Of a stretch of 64,000 nt of DNA, positions 1 through 7,804 are shown piece by piece; position 1 is the stretch's first letter; the number at the start of each line of letters is the position of its first letter. The notes beneath the pieces were generated by a model. It worked only from the letters and a program-made list of their open reading frames with translations, was not told the DNA's origin and did no database searches. The stretch comes from Bacteroides caecigallinarum. GTDB taxonomy: Bacteria; Bacteroidota; Bacteroidia; Bacteroidales; Bacteroidaceae. The stretch lies in assembly GCF_016901995.1 (NCBI RefSeq), contig NZ_JACJLE010000002.1, positions 55,358-119,357 of the forward strand, written 5' to 3'. Both the position numbers and the translations under genes were made by a program.

Positions 1-751
1 ACTGAGTAAGCTCTTCTACAGTTTCGTTGAATGCTTCAGAAGGAGTATGTCCGTTTTCACGCAATACTTCGTACTGTGCAAGAAGCAATCCCTGAATAGC
101 ACCCATCAATGAACCACGTTCACCTGTAAGGTCAGAAGTAGCTTCACGCTGGAATGTAGTTTCGAACAAATATCCTGAACCGATACCGATACCAAGAGCG
201 ATAGTTCTGTCGAATGCCTTGCCTGTTACATCCTGATAAATAGCGTATGATGAGTTCAAGCCGCGGCCTTCGAGGAACATTGTACGCAATGAAGTACCTG
301 ATCCCTTAGGAGCAACCATGATAACATCGATGTCAGCAGGAGGAACCACACCTGTACGGTCGTTCCAAGTAATAGCGAAACCATGTGAGAAATACAAAGC
401 CTTACCAGGAGTAAGATATTGTTTGATTTTAGGCCATACAGACATTACAGCAGCATCAGACAAAAGACACATTACGATAGTAGCTTTCTGACATGCCTCT
501 TCGATACCGAACAATGTTTCTCCAGGTACCCATCCGTCAGCGATAGCTTTTTCGTATGTTTTGCCCGGACGCTGACCTACGATGACATTGAATCCGTTGT
601 CGCGAAGGTTCAATGACTGACCTGGTCCCTGTACTCCATATCCTATAACTGCAATTGTTTCGTCTTTCAAGATTTCACGTGCTTTTTCCAATGGAAATTC
701 ATCGCGGGTGATTACATTTTCCATCACACCGCCAAAATTTAATTGTGCCAT
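1..751 (-). CDS. ilvC: Ketol-acid reductoisomerase, 3' end outside window
   Basis: IlvC carries out the second common step of valine and isoleucine synthesis, isomerising and reducing acetolactate or acetohydroxybutyrate with NADPH. About 250 codons are visible, starting at the ATG at 751-749 (MAQLNFGG). The reading frame is open to the window edge. The Rossmann signature GYGVQGPGQS lies near residues 44-53, and further conserved stretches include VAPKGSG and the LTGERGSLMGA region of the C-terminal knotted domain. The family is about 330-350 residues, so roughly 100 codons lie off the window. It is the last visible gene of the ilv operon, 148 bp after the thioesterase gene. An octamer repeat tract stands directly before its start codon. 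Identification is secure; only the end is missing. Confidence 0.96.
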   Translation of the reverse strand, partial: MAQLNFGGVMENVITRDEFPLEKAREILKDETIAVIGYGVQGPGQSLNLRDNGFNVIVGQRPGKTYEKAIADGWVPGETLFGIEEACQKATIVMCLLSDAAVMSVWPKIKQYLTPGKALYFSHGFAITWNDRTGVVPPADIDVIMVAPKGSGTSLRTMFLEGRGLNSSYAIYQDVTGKAFDRTIALGIGIGSGYLFETTFQREATSDLTGERGSLMGAIQGLLLAQYEVLRENGHTPSEAFNETVEELTQ

Positions 752-758
752 GTTTTTT

Positions 759-814
759 ATAAGTTTTTAAGTTTATAAGTTTATAAGTTCTTAAGTTTGT
801 AAGTTTATAGGTTA
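759..814. repeat. Tandem octamer tract, seven units, before ilvC
   Basis: Seven consecutive 8-bp units close to ATAAGTTT run from 759 to 814 with few mismatches. They end 7 bp upstream of the ilvC start codon, so they lie in the 5' leader of ilvC on the minus strand. Such short-unit tracts can change copy number by slippage, and here that would alter the ribosome approach region. That is inference; the repeat itself is plain in the sequence. Confidence 0.85.
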
Positions 815-899
815 GTTACGAGTTGACAAGTTGACCAGGTTTCCTTCCGGTCAGTTACCAATAACTAACAACCATCAACTCATTCTTAATTATTAATTT

Positions 900-1646
900 T
901 TAATTCTTAAATATCACTTTGCTTCTTACTACTACCTCACTATCGTTCTTCTTCACTTCGATATCGAATTCATTGTCCGAAATCTGTTCACGATAGAAAG
1001 TCAGCTTGTCGCCATAATAGCTTTCCGCCACATACGCCATTTCAAACCGGTGTATCATCTTCTCACGGAAAGTATCAATATGGAACAAATCAAGTATATG
1101 CTCTATGTATTTTATACTGTTCACATGTCCGTTGCAGTCTATATCGCTATATTTTGCCACATATTCACCTACAGGCTCTACCGAAGTAACCTTTATTCTT
1201 CCAGGCTTCTCGATTGGACATTCCTTCTGGCATATATAGTCAACGATACTGCCACCGTGCAGTGTAAGCAAATCGGCCGGCTTACGTGTTTTAAGATCTA
1301 TCATCGCCCATATTGAACGCGCATGACCGATAGGTTTTCCATCCTTGTCGAGAATAGAGAAGTTTCGGTCGGTAAACAGGCGGTAAACATTCTCCACCCA
1401 TGTCTGTACACTGAATTTCTCATACTGCATTGGGAATTCTTCCATCTCTATAGCCAGACGGGATAGCACCCACGTAAAATGGCTTTCATTCAGTTCGGCA
1501 ATGCCAAAGCCACGTTCTGTGGCATGAAAACCGGCACAGTTAAGCAGATGATTACCCAAAACTCCCATCGTCAACTTTCCTGTAAAGTCAACATGAAATG
1601 GTTCTGCGACAAAGTTATATGTGCCAACTTTATTTTCTTCTCCCAT
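900..1646 (-). CDS. Acyl-ACP thioesterase
   Basis: The 248-residue protein belongs to the acyl-ACP thioesterase family (double hot-dog fold), which hydrolyses acyl-ACP to release free fatty acids in the cytoplasm. The hallmark motif DIDCNGHVN lies in the C-terminal half and supplies the Asp/Asn/His catalytic set. The N-terminal half carries the conserved WVLSRLAIEMEEFP region. The frame opens at 1697, but that start would lie inside ilvN. The ATG at 1646, 13 nt after the ilvN stop codon, gives the normal family N-terminus (MGEENKVG) and is preferred. The gene sits between ilvN and ilvC on the same strand, so it is probably co-transcribed with branched-chain amino-acid synthesis. This suggests a link to branched acyl chains, which is inference. 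Confidence 0.88.
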   Translation of the reverse strand: MGEENKVGTYNFVAEPFHVDFTGKLTMGVLGNHLLNCAGFHATERGFGIAELNESHFTWVLSRLAIEMEEFPMQYEKFSVQTWVENVYRLFTDRNFSILDKDGKPIGHARSIWAMIDLKTRKPADLLTLHGGSIVDYICQKECPIEKPGRIKVTSVEPVGEYVAKYSDIDCNGHVNSIKYIEHILDLFHIDTFREKMIHRFEMAYVAESYYGDKLTFYREQISDNEFDIEVKKNDSEVVVRSKVIFKN

Positions 1647-1659
1647 AACAAGAAATGTT

Positions 1660-2211
1660 TTAAAGTCCTTTTTTATATCTTTCCTCACGGTGAGCAAGAT
1701 ACTCGTTCACACGTTCAAAACAACTGGTAGATACAGCAATTCTTCCAGAACGTACAAACTGAAGAACGCAATTAAGCCTTTTCAAATCCTCGTACAGGAA
1801 TGTTATCTCATCGCTCATACCAACCATCTCTATTATAGAGAACACCGGATTTACTTCAACAATATGTGCATTAAATCTTCTGACTACCTTCGATGCCTCA
1901 GGATTGTTCTGAAACTCCGGTGTAGATACCTTATACATAGCCACCTCGCGCTGAAAGATTTCCTTATCTGTAAAATAGTGTGCCTGAATAACATCCATTT
2001 TCTTCTCTATCTGGCGTACAACCTTCTCCACAATATCTGCAGTTGTCCAGCAAGTGATTGTATATTTGTGTACTCCTGCAATAGAGGAAGCCGACACGTT
2101 AAGGCTTTCGATGTTAATCTGTCGGCGTGTAAAAACGGCAGTCACCTGATTAAGCAAACCGGCTATGTTTTCCGAATGAACTATGATAGTATATAATGTC
2201 TTATTTTCCAT
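1660..2211 (-). CDS. ilvN: Acetolactate synthase small (regulatory) subunit
   Basis: The 183-residue protein is the regulatory partner of acetolactate synthase, binding branched-chain amino acids for feedback inhibition. The N-terminal ACT domain (about residues 5-80) begins with TLYTIIVHSENIAGLLNQVT and includes RRQINIESLNVS. The second half matches the C-terminal domain of IlvH/IlvN. The length is normal for Bacteroidetes. It follows ilvB after an 18-bp gap, as usual for the holoenzyme pair. The start ATG at 2211 fits the family N-terminus. Confidence 0.95.
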   Translation of the reverse strand: MENKTLYTIIVHSENIAGLLNQVTAVFTRRQINIESLNVSASSIAGVHKYTITCWTTADIVEKVVRQIEKKMDVIQAHYFTDKEIFQREVAMYKVSTPEFQNNPEASKVVRRFNAHIVEVNPVFSIIEMVGMSDEITFLYEDLKRLNCVLQFVRSGRIAVSTSCFERVNEYLAHREERYKKGL

Positions 2212-2229
2212 TTTTAATCCTCCTACTCG

Positions 2230-3930
2230 TTAGCAATCCAAATCCATCATCATATAGTTAACCGAGCTTCCCGGAGGAGTCATCGGCAATACATTACCTT
2301 CTTCCACTACGCATACTTCAAGAAGGAACGGACCGTCTGTTGCAAGCATCTCCTCTATTCCGTCTTTAAGCTCTTCACGCTCAATAACTCTTCTTGAAGG
2401 AATACCATACGCCGATGCTATCTGCATATAGTCAGGATTCATCATCGGAGTGAACGAATATCTTCTGTTGAAGAACATTGCCTGCCACTGACGTACATTT
2501 CCCAGATAATTGTTGTTCATCAGAATCATCTTGACCGGAGCCTTCTGTTCCATGATTGTACCGAGTTCCTGCATTGTCATCTGAAGACCACCGTCGCCCA
2601 TTATCGCACAAACAGTACGGTCCGGACGACCGAATGTAGCTCCTATGGCTGCCGGGATACAGTATCCCATTGTTCCCATACCGCCTGAAGTAACCACGCT
2701 CCTACTCTTAGTAAACTTGAAGTATCGGCATGCCATCATCTGATTCTGACCAACGTCTGTCACCAATATCGCTTCATGATTTGTAGCCTCACTGACAGCG
2801 TTTACTACCTCACCCATATTTATCGGACCATTTTCAGGATAAATCTCGCGTTTTATTACCTTGTCGAATTCCTGTTGCTCGTACTGGCTGAAACTCTCAA
2901 TCCATGCAGTATGTTTATTAGGCTGGATAAGTTCTGTAAGCAGACCTAAAGTACGTTTGCAGTCACCAAGCACCGGAACATGTACAGGTACGTTCTTGCC
3001 TATCTCCGAAGGATCAACATCAAGGTGTATCACCTTTGCCTGTTTGGCGTATGTTTCAAGTTTTCCTGTCACACGGTCGTCGAAACGCATACCGACTGCA
3101 ATAAGCACATCACATTCGTTGGTTTTTACATTTGGACCGAGATTTCCGTGCATTCCCAGCATTCCCTTGTTCAACGGATGAGCAGAAGGCATCGCCGAAA
3201 GTCCCAACAATGTACATCCACAAGGAATATCAGCTTTTTCTACAAACTTAAGCAACTCTTCCTGAGCATTACCTAATTCAACGCCCTGCCCTACGAGAAC
3301 CAAAGGTTTTTGAGACTCATTGATAAGTCTTACAGCCTCAGCCAAAGCCTTAGGATCTGTTTCCGGATCAGGATCATAGCTGCGAATGAAATCAACATCC
3401 ACCGGTTCGTAATCCGTCATTTCTATCTGGGCATTCTTCGCAAAGTCGAGTACCACAGGTCCCGGACGTCCTGAACGGGCAATATAGAAAGCTCTTGCCA
3501 CAGCCCAAGCCACATCTTCTGCACGACGTATCTGATAGCTCCATTTTGAAATAGGCTGTGTGATACCAACTAGGTCAACCTCCTGAAAGGCGTCAGTGCC
3601 GAGAAGACCTGCTCCTACCTGTCCTGCTATCACCACTATAGGTGTACTGTCTATCATTGCATCAGCTACACCTGTTATGGTATTTGTCGCTCCCGGGCCA
3701 CTTGTCACCAGACATACACCCACTTCACCGGAAACTCTGGCAAATCCCTGTGCGGCATGTGCAGCACCCTGTTCGTGACGTACCAATATATGGTTAAGTT
3801 TATCTCTATGATCATATAAAGCATCGAATACAGGCATTATCGCTCCTCCGGGATAACCGAAGATAGTCTTTACTCCCTGATGCTCCAGCGAGCGCATCAA
3901 TGCTTCACCACCTGATATTTTCTCTTTCAT
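2230..3930 (-). CDS. ilvB: Acetolactate synthase large (catalytic) subunit
   Basis: This is the thiamine-diphosphate enzyme that condenses pyruvate with pyruvate or 2-ketobutyrate, the first committed step to valine, leucine and isoleucine. Visible are the N-terminal GYPGGAIMPVFDAL motif, the catalytic glutamate in VRHEQGAAHAA, and the ThDP-binding motif starting GDGGLQMTMQELG and ending in NNN near residue 480. The frame opens at 3954, eight codons earlier and overlapping ilvD. I chose the ATG at 3930, 13 nt after the ilvD stop, because it gives the usual MKEKISGGEALM start and a 566-residue protein. It is followed closely by ilvN. Confidence 0.95.
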   Translation of the reverse strand: MKEKISGGEALMRSLEHQGVKTIFGYPGGAIMPVFDALYDHRDKLNHILVRHEQGAAHAAQGFARVSGEVGVCLVTSGPGATNTITGVADAMIDSTPIVVIAGQVGAGLLGTDAFQEVDLVGITQPISKWSYQIRRAEDVAWAVARAFYIARSGRPGPVVLDFAKNAQIEMTDYEPVDVDFIRSYDPDPETDPKALAEAVRLINESQKPLVLVGQGVELGNAQEELLKFVEKADIPCGCTLLGLSAMPSAHPLNKGMLGMHGNLGPNVKTNECDVLIAVGMRFDDRVTGKLETYAKQAKVIHLDVDPSEIGKNVPVHVPVLGDCKRTLGLLTELIQPNKHTAWIESFSQYEQQEFDKVIKREIYPENGPINMGEVVNAVSEATNHEAILVTDVGQNQMMACRYFKFTKSRSVVTSGGMGTMGYCIPAAIGATFGRPDRTVCAIMGDGGLQMTMQELGTIMEQKAPVKMILMNNNYLGNVRQWQAMFFNRRYSFTPMMNPDYMQIASAYGIPSRRVIEREELKDGIEEMLATDGPFLLEVCVVEEGNVLPMTPPGSSVNYMMMDLDC

Positions 3931-3943
3931 ATGTATATGCTTT

Positions 3944-5746
3944 TTAGTCAACAATTCTTACTCCACCTTTATCAGCCGAACTTACCATGCTTGCGTAAGC
4001 CTTGAGTGCCTTAGACACCTTGCGGTCGCGAGTGACAGGAGTCATCGGACGTGCGGCAAGTTCTTCATCCGAAAGTTTCACATTGATACTGCGGTTCGGT
4101 ATATCTATTTCGATAATATCACCATCCACAATCTTGCCGATATTTCCTCCGGCAGCCGCTTCAGGAGATATATGTCCGATACTCAATCCCGATGTACCGC
4201 CACTGAAACGTCCGTCGGTAATCAGTGCACATTCCTTACCGAGATGTTTAGATTTGATATACGATGTAGGATAAAGCATCTCCTGCATTCCAGGACCACC
4301 CTTAGGTCCCTCGTGAGTGATTACTACCACATCGCCGCTTACAACCTTTCCGCCAAGGATACCTTCGCAAGCCGATTCCTGAGAATCGAACACCTTTGCA
4401 GGTCCCGAGAACTTCCAGATACTTTCGTCCACACCGGCAGTCTTCACTACACAGCCGTCCTGTGCGATATTACCTTTCAGCACTGCCAGTCCGCCGTCCT
4501 TGCTATAGGCATGTTCCAAATCGCGGATACATCCTGTGGCACGGTCTGTATCGAGTTCCTTATAATAATTGCCCTGCGAGCCAAGTTTGATAGAAAACTT
4601 TCCACCCGGAGCGCTTGTATATATTCTTTTTGCTTCAGCATCAACACTTTCTACAGAGATATCATATTTTGCAATAGCCTCAGCCAGTGTCATACCGTCA
4701 ACACGTGAAACTGATGTATCGAGCAAACCGCCCTTGTTCAGCTGCGCCAGAATATTCATGATACCTCCGGCTCTGTTCACATCCTGGATATGATATTTCT
4801 GAGTGTTAGGAGCAACCTTGCAAAGACAAGGCACACGGCGTGACAACATGTCGATATCGTCCATTGTGAAATCCACTTCCGCTTCATGTGCTATTGCCAG
4901 CAGGTGAAGAACGGTATTTGTAGAACCGCCCATGGCGATATCAAGTGTCATTGCATTAAGGAAAGCCTGACGTGTAGCAATGCTTCTCGGCAATACGCTT
5001 TCGTCGCCGTCCTGATAATATTTATAAGCATTTTTTACGATGAGAGCCGCAGCATCCTTGAACAACTGCTTACGGTTTTCGTGAGTTGCGACTATAGTTC
5101 CGTTGCCCGGAAGAGCCAGACCGATAGCCTCGTTCAGACAGTTCATTGAGTTTGCAGTAAACATACCCGAGCAGCATCCGCATCCCGGACATGCATGTCT
5201 TTCTATCTGATCTACATCCTCGTCGCTCACTGTCGGGTCGGCCGACTTAATCATCGCATCTATCAAGTCAAGATGCTGACCGCCCCACTCTCCTGCTTCC
5301 ATCGGACCGCCTGACACAAACACCGTAGGAATATTCAGTCGCATGGAAGCCATAAGCATACCCGGAGTGATCTTGTCGCAGTTTGAAATGCAGACCATAG
5401 CATCAGCCTTATGAGCGTTCACCATATATTCCACACTGTCGGCAATGATATCTCTTGATGGCAGCGAATAGAGCATTCCGTCATGTCCCATTGCTATACC
5501 GTCGTCTATCGCGATAGTGTTGAACTCAGCGGCAAAACATCCTAACTTCTCTATTTCCTCTTTCACCTGCTGACCTATCTCATGCAAATGTGTGTGTCCA
5601 GGAACGAACTGTGTAAATGAATTCACAATAGCAATGATAGGTTTGCCCATCATTTCCTTTTTCATTCCATTTGCCACCCATAATGCTCTTGCACCGGCCA
5701 TACGTCGACCTTGTGTACTCATCGAACTGCGTAACTCATTTTTCAT
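3944..5746 (-). CDS. ilvD: Dihydroxy-acid dehydratase
   Basis: IlvD dehydrates dihydroxy acids to 2-keto acids in valine and isoleucine synthesis, using an iron-sulfur cluster. The 600-residue protein has the cluster cysteines in [10 protein letters not shown] and in [17 protein letters not shown], and the C-terminal [12 protein letters not shown] motif. It is the first structural gene of the operon. An unusually clear Shine-Dalgarno sequence (AAGGAG on the minus strand, 5755-5760) precedes the ATG at 5746. The gene lies directly behind an attenuator with a BCAA-rich leader peptide, so its expression probably depends on charged tRNA for Ile, Val and Leu. Confidence 0.97.
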   Translation of the reverse strand: MKNELRSSMSTQGRRMAGARALWVANGMKKEMMGKPIIAIVNSFTQFVPGHTHLHEIGQQVKEEIEKLGCFAAEFNTIAIDDGIAMGHDGMLYSLPSRDIIADSVEYMVNAHKADAMVCISNCDKITPGMLMASMRLNIPTVFVSGGPMEAGEWGGQHLDLIDAMIKSADPTVSDEDVDQIERHACPGCGCCSGMFTANSMNCLNEAIGLALPGNGTIVATHENRKQLFKDAAALIVKNAYKYYQDGDESVLPRSIATRQAFLNAMTLDIAMGGSTNTVLHLLAIAHEAEVDFTMDDIDMLSRRVPCLCKVAPNTQKYHIQDVNRAGGIMNILAQLNKGGLLDTSVSRVDGMTLAEAIAKYDISVESVDAEAKRIYTSAPGGKFSIKLGSQGNYYKELDTDRATGCIRDLEHAYSKDGGLAVLKGNIAQDGCVVKTAGVDESIWKFSGPAKVFDSQESACEGILGGKVVSGDVVVITHEGPKGGPGMQEMLYPTSYIKSKHLGKECALITDGRFSGGTSGLSIGHISPEAAAGGNIGKIVDGDIIEIDIPNRSINVKLSDEELAARPMTPVTRDRKVSKALKAYASMVSSADKGGVRIVD

Positions 5747-5768
5747 TTTTATCTCTCCTTATTTAATC

Positions 5769-5804
5769 AAAAAGCCTTTCTCATACACATGTGAGAAAGG
5801 CTTT
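5769..5804 (-). terminator. Attenuator terminator hairpin in the ilv leader
   Basis: A perfect 13-bp stem (5792-5804 with 5771-5783, loop of 8) is followed on the minus strand by five U residues, 22 nt before the ilvD start. The 5' arm (CCUUUCUCAC) can instead pair for 10 bp, with one G-U, with GUGAGGAAGG located at 5849-5840 inside the upstream leader peptide gene. The two pairings exclude each other, which is the terminator/antiterminator arrangement of classical attenuators. Confidence 0.9.
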
Positions 5805-5826
5805 CATCAATATCATATATATGCAA

Positions 5827-5922
5827 CTACATACATGAACCTTCCTCACCTCTTGGTTCCAGGACCACGACGCGAATAATATGCAGGACTGCCAGGTTAA
5901 TGATAATGTTAGTTGCTTTCAT
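5827..5922 (-). CDS. ilv operon leader peptide (attenuator peptide)
   Basis: This 31-codon frame starts at the ATG at 5922 and stops with TAG at 5827. Between residues 6 and 21 it has twelve branched-chain residues: Ile6-8, Leu10, Val12, Leu13, Ile15-16, Val18-20 and Leu21. It closes with RGEEGSCM. The composition mirrors the leader peptide of the enterobacterial ilvGMEDA operon. The codons for the RGEEG part contain the strand that can pair with the terminator arm. A ribosome stalled on Ile/Val/Leu codons would therefore leave that strand free and let transcription continue into ilvD. A ribosome reaching the stop codon would mask it. A longer in-frame opening from 6018 runs through the promoter and is unlikely to be translated. 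Confidence 0.88.
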   Translation of the reverse strand: MKATNIIINLAVLHIIRVVVLEPRGEEGSCM

Positions 5923-5953
5923 ACTTTTTCTGTTATTTTTGTTATTACGATTG

Positions 5954-5984
5954 CAAAGGTAAAGGCTTTTTTGATATAAACAAA
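5954..5984 (-). promoter_or_regulatory. Promoter of the ilv operon
   Basis: On the minus strand TTTG (5984-5981), a 19-nt spacer and TACCTTTG (5961-5954) match the Bacteroidetes housekeeping promoter exactly. Transcription would begin near 5946, about 25 nt before the leader peptide ATG. Confidence 0.85.
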
Positions 5985-6148
5985 TAAAATGATAGTTTTT
6001 TTTGAAGAAAAATATCATTTATCAGAGAAAAGGGCTTTTTTGCTACATATTATTACATAACATTTGACTTCGGGAAACATGACAAGCGCCTGAAAAAGGT
6101 AATAAAAGCATAATAATTTGTCAAAACAGGCTGTCTCAGAAAGCGTTG

Positions 6149-6236
6149 CACGTACGTGTAACGCGTGGAACACGAACGTGTAACAAGCGTAACACGAACG
6201 TGACGCGCGCGGAACACGAACGTGTTACGGTTTCTT
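6149..6236. repeat. Array of four 22-bp units with a CACGAACGTG palindrome
   Basis: Units begin at 6149, 6171, 6193 and 6215, exactly 22 bp apart. Each opens with the 10-bp near-palindrome CACGAACGTG (CACGTACGTG in the first), followed by a less conserved GC-rich part ending in GGAA or GTAA. The tract is much richer in G+C than the surrounding AT-rich intergenic DNA. It lies between the ilv promoter and the promoter of the next plus-strand gene. The spacing places the palindromes on one face of the helix about two turns apart. The function is unknown. Confidence 0.9.
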
Positions 6237-6303
6237 TGATTAAGAAAAATAAAAAATCTTCTTTTTATTATTACACCAGCACATAAAAATGAAGTTTTTT
6301 ATA

Positions 6304-6311
6304 TACCTTTG
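6304..6311 (+). promoter_or_regulatory. -7 box before the hypothetical gene at 6407
   Basis: TACCTTTG matches the Bacteroidetes -7 consensus. I see no TTTG at the expected upstream distance. The start codon is about 95 nt downstream. Confidence 0.5.
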
Positions 6312-6406
6312 TCACACTGATACTTAATTCTTAAATTATTATCTGGTACATTTTTGATTATTACTTACAACAGGCAAAGTAAATGTTAATATAGTAGAAT
6401 TTCAAT

Positions 6407-6907
6407 ATGCGTAATTTCGTTGATAAAAAAGCTGGTGCAACCTTTTTGAAAGGGTATTCTTATACTTATGCAGTTCGTCAGAATCATATAGAATTGATTC
6501 TAAAAGTAAACAAGGGATTATATGGTGTTGTATGCCTGGTTCCAATCGGAATCAACCAACTTAGTCTTACATGTTGCTGGGGAACTTTCTTTAATCGTCT
6601 GAATAATCATGAAAATCCAGGACGCCTGCTTCAGATGTTAGAAAAACATTGCCCGACCGTATGTAATCTTTTTACCGGAGAAACTCCTTATACCTTTATT
6701 TCGTTCCCGGATGAAGACAATATTGGTGCTATATCATTCACGATAGATACAGAACCGGACTTTAATCTTTTAGATTTTATTGGTGATAAAAAAGTCTTGG
6801 ATGAAGCTGATAAGTTATTCTCTTTTAATTGCAAGTTGTATAACGAAATAAAAGATAAGTGTCCTTTTGAGGGATGGAAGAAGGGACTTTATGATTTTAA
6901 CGGTTAA
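6407..6907 (+). CDS. Hypothetical protein convergent with jetD
   Basis: I do not recognise this 166-residue protein. It has no clear signal peptide or membrane segment. It is mixed alpha/beta in composition with scattered cysteines, a central CCWGTFFNRLNNHENPGR stretch, and a charged, Lys-rich C-terminus ending in GWKKGLYDFNG. It is preceded by a plausible -7 box. Its stop codon lies one base from the stop codon of jetD on the opposite strand, so the two messages could overlap at their 3' ends. The position next to Wadjet makes a defence-related role possible but not shown. The frame is open for its full length and codon use resembles its neighbours. Confidence 0.7.
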   Translation: MRNFVDKKAGATFLKGYSYTYAVRQNHIELILKVNKGLYGVVCLVPIGINQLSLTCCWGTFFNRLNNHENPGRLLQMLEKHCPTVCNLFTGETPYTFISFPDEDNIGAISFTIDTEPDFNLLDFIGDKKVLDEADKLFSFNCKLYNEIKDKCPFEGWKKGLYDFNG

Positions 6908-6908
6908 T

Positions 6909-7787
6909 TTAATATGTACATTTTTCAATGTATCCTTCCTGTTCATACACCCTACCATAATGATGAATCATTTCAACCAACCCGTTCAAACGTGAATCTA
7001 TAATCTTCAGATTTTTATATCTAAGATATTGAGCGTCATACAGTCCCTTATTCCCGGATTTCAACCTTTCTTCTATATCTTCGGGAATAAGGAAACTCGC
7101 TCTGTCGCCCAAAAATTTATAAAACTCTGACTGATATATACATATACCTGCCAGATCAAAATCTCCAAAATGTATATATCTATTAGGAATTTTAATAAGC
7201 CATTCCCTTAAATCTGCCGACTGGGGGTATCTGGAAACAAACAAAATTTTATTATCTCCAAACAGATTTTTCTGACTCCGTATATGACGGAAGTTCTCAC
7301 CATTTTCCATTCCCACCACTGTAACGTCTGACGGTATATAAAATTCATCCGGGTTTTGTATGAAAACAGCACTTCCTTCCGGAGGGGATATAACAAAATC
7401 ACTATTCCCTATTCTTGCATGAACAGGTTCGTAACAGTTCACAAGAAAACCTCTGAAAGTTCGAAGCTTAAAAGTCTTGGAATCGCCTGTTTCCTGTACA
7501 AGCATACTGCGCTGCAAGTCTTTGTTCTCGCCGGAAAAGATTTCAATCCATCTTTCAAGAGAAGTGCCGGATGTATAATTATCTGAAACATATCTACCGA
7601 ATGCCACAGGATCTGTAAGGCGATAGGAAACTCTGCTGCCACTGGCTATTCCGGTAATAAGCCCCTCTATCCTTAACTCATCAACTATCCATCGAGGAAG
7701 CGAGCTTGAAGGAAGAGTTTTTCCTTCAAGCATATAAAGTAATTTTTTCGCGACAGATATTGTAAATCTCTTTTTATTTATTTCCAT
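6909..7787 (-). CDS. jetD: Wadjet JetD-like nuclease subunit (DUF2220, TOPRIM-like)
   Basis: JetD is the nuclease of the Wadjet anti-plasmid system, cutting circular DNA that the SMC motor has extruded. The 292-residue protein ends in a DUF2220 domain with the acidic metal-binding motif HFGDFDLAGICIY (near residues 207-219) and an upstream VVGMENGENF segment. Both are typical of the TOPRIM-like fold. It is shorter than many JetD proteins, and the N-terminal DNA-binding part looks reduced. It starts 17 nt after jetC and is the last gene of the operon. The role follows from the domain and from gene order; nuclease activity is not shown by sequence alone. Confidence 0.85.
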   Translation of the reverse strand: MEINKKRFTISVAKKLLYMLEGKTLPSSSLPRWIVDELRIEGLITGIASGSRVSYRLTDPVAFGRYVSDNYTSGTSLERWIEIFSGENKDLQRSMLVQETGDSKTFKLRTFRGFLVNCYEPVHARIGNSDFVISPPEGSAVFIQNPDEFYIPSDVTVVGMENGENFRHIRSQKNLFGDNKILFVSRYPQSADLREWLIKIPNRYIHFGDFDLAGICIYQSEFYKFLGDRASFLIPEDIEERLKSGNKGLYDAQYLRYKNLKIIDSRLNGLVEMIHHYGRVYEQEGYIEKCTY

Positions 7788-7804
7788 ATTATTACAAGGT
7801 ATTC

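Noticed and set aside
5827..6018. 63-codon frame beginning at 6018 as a longer leader protein
   Set aside because: Its first half runs through the promoter at 5984-5954; only the part from the ATG at 5922 can be in the mRNA.
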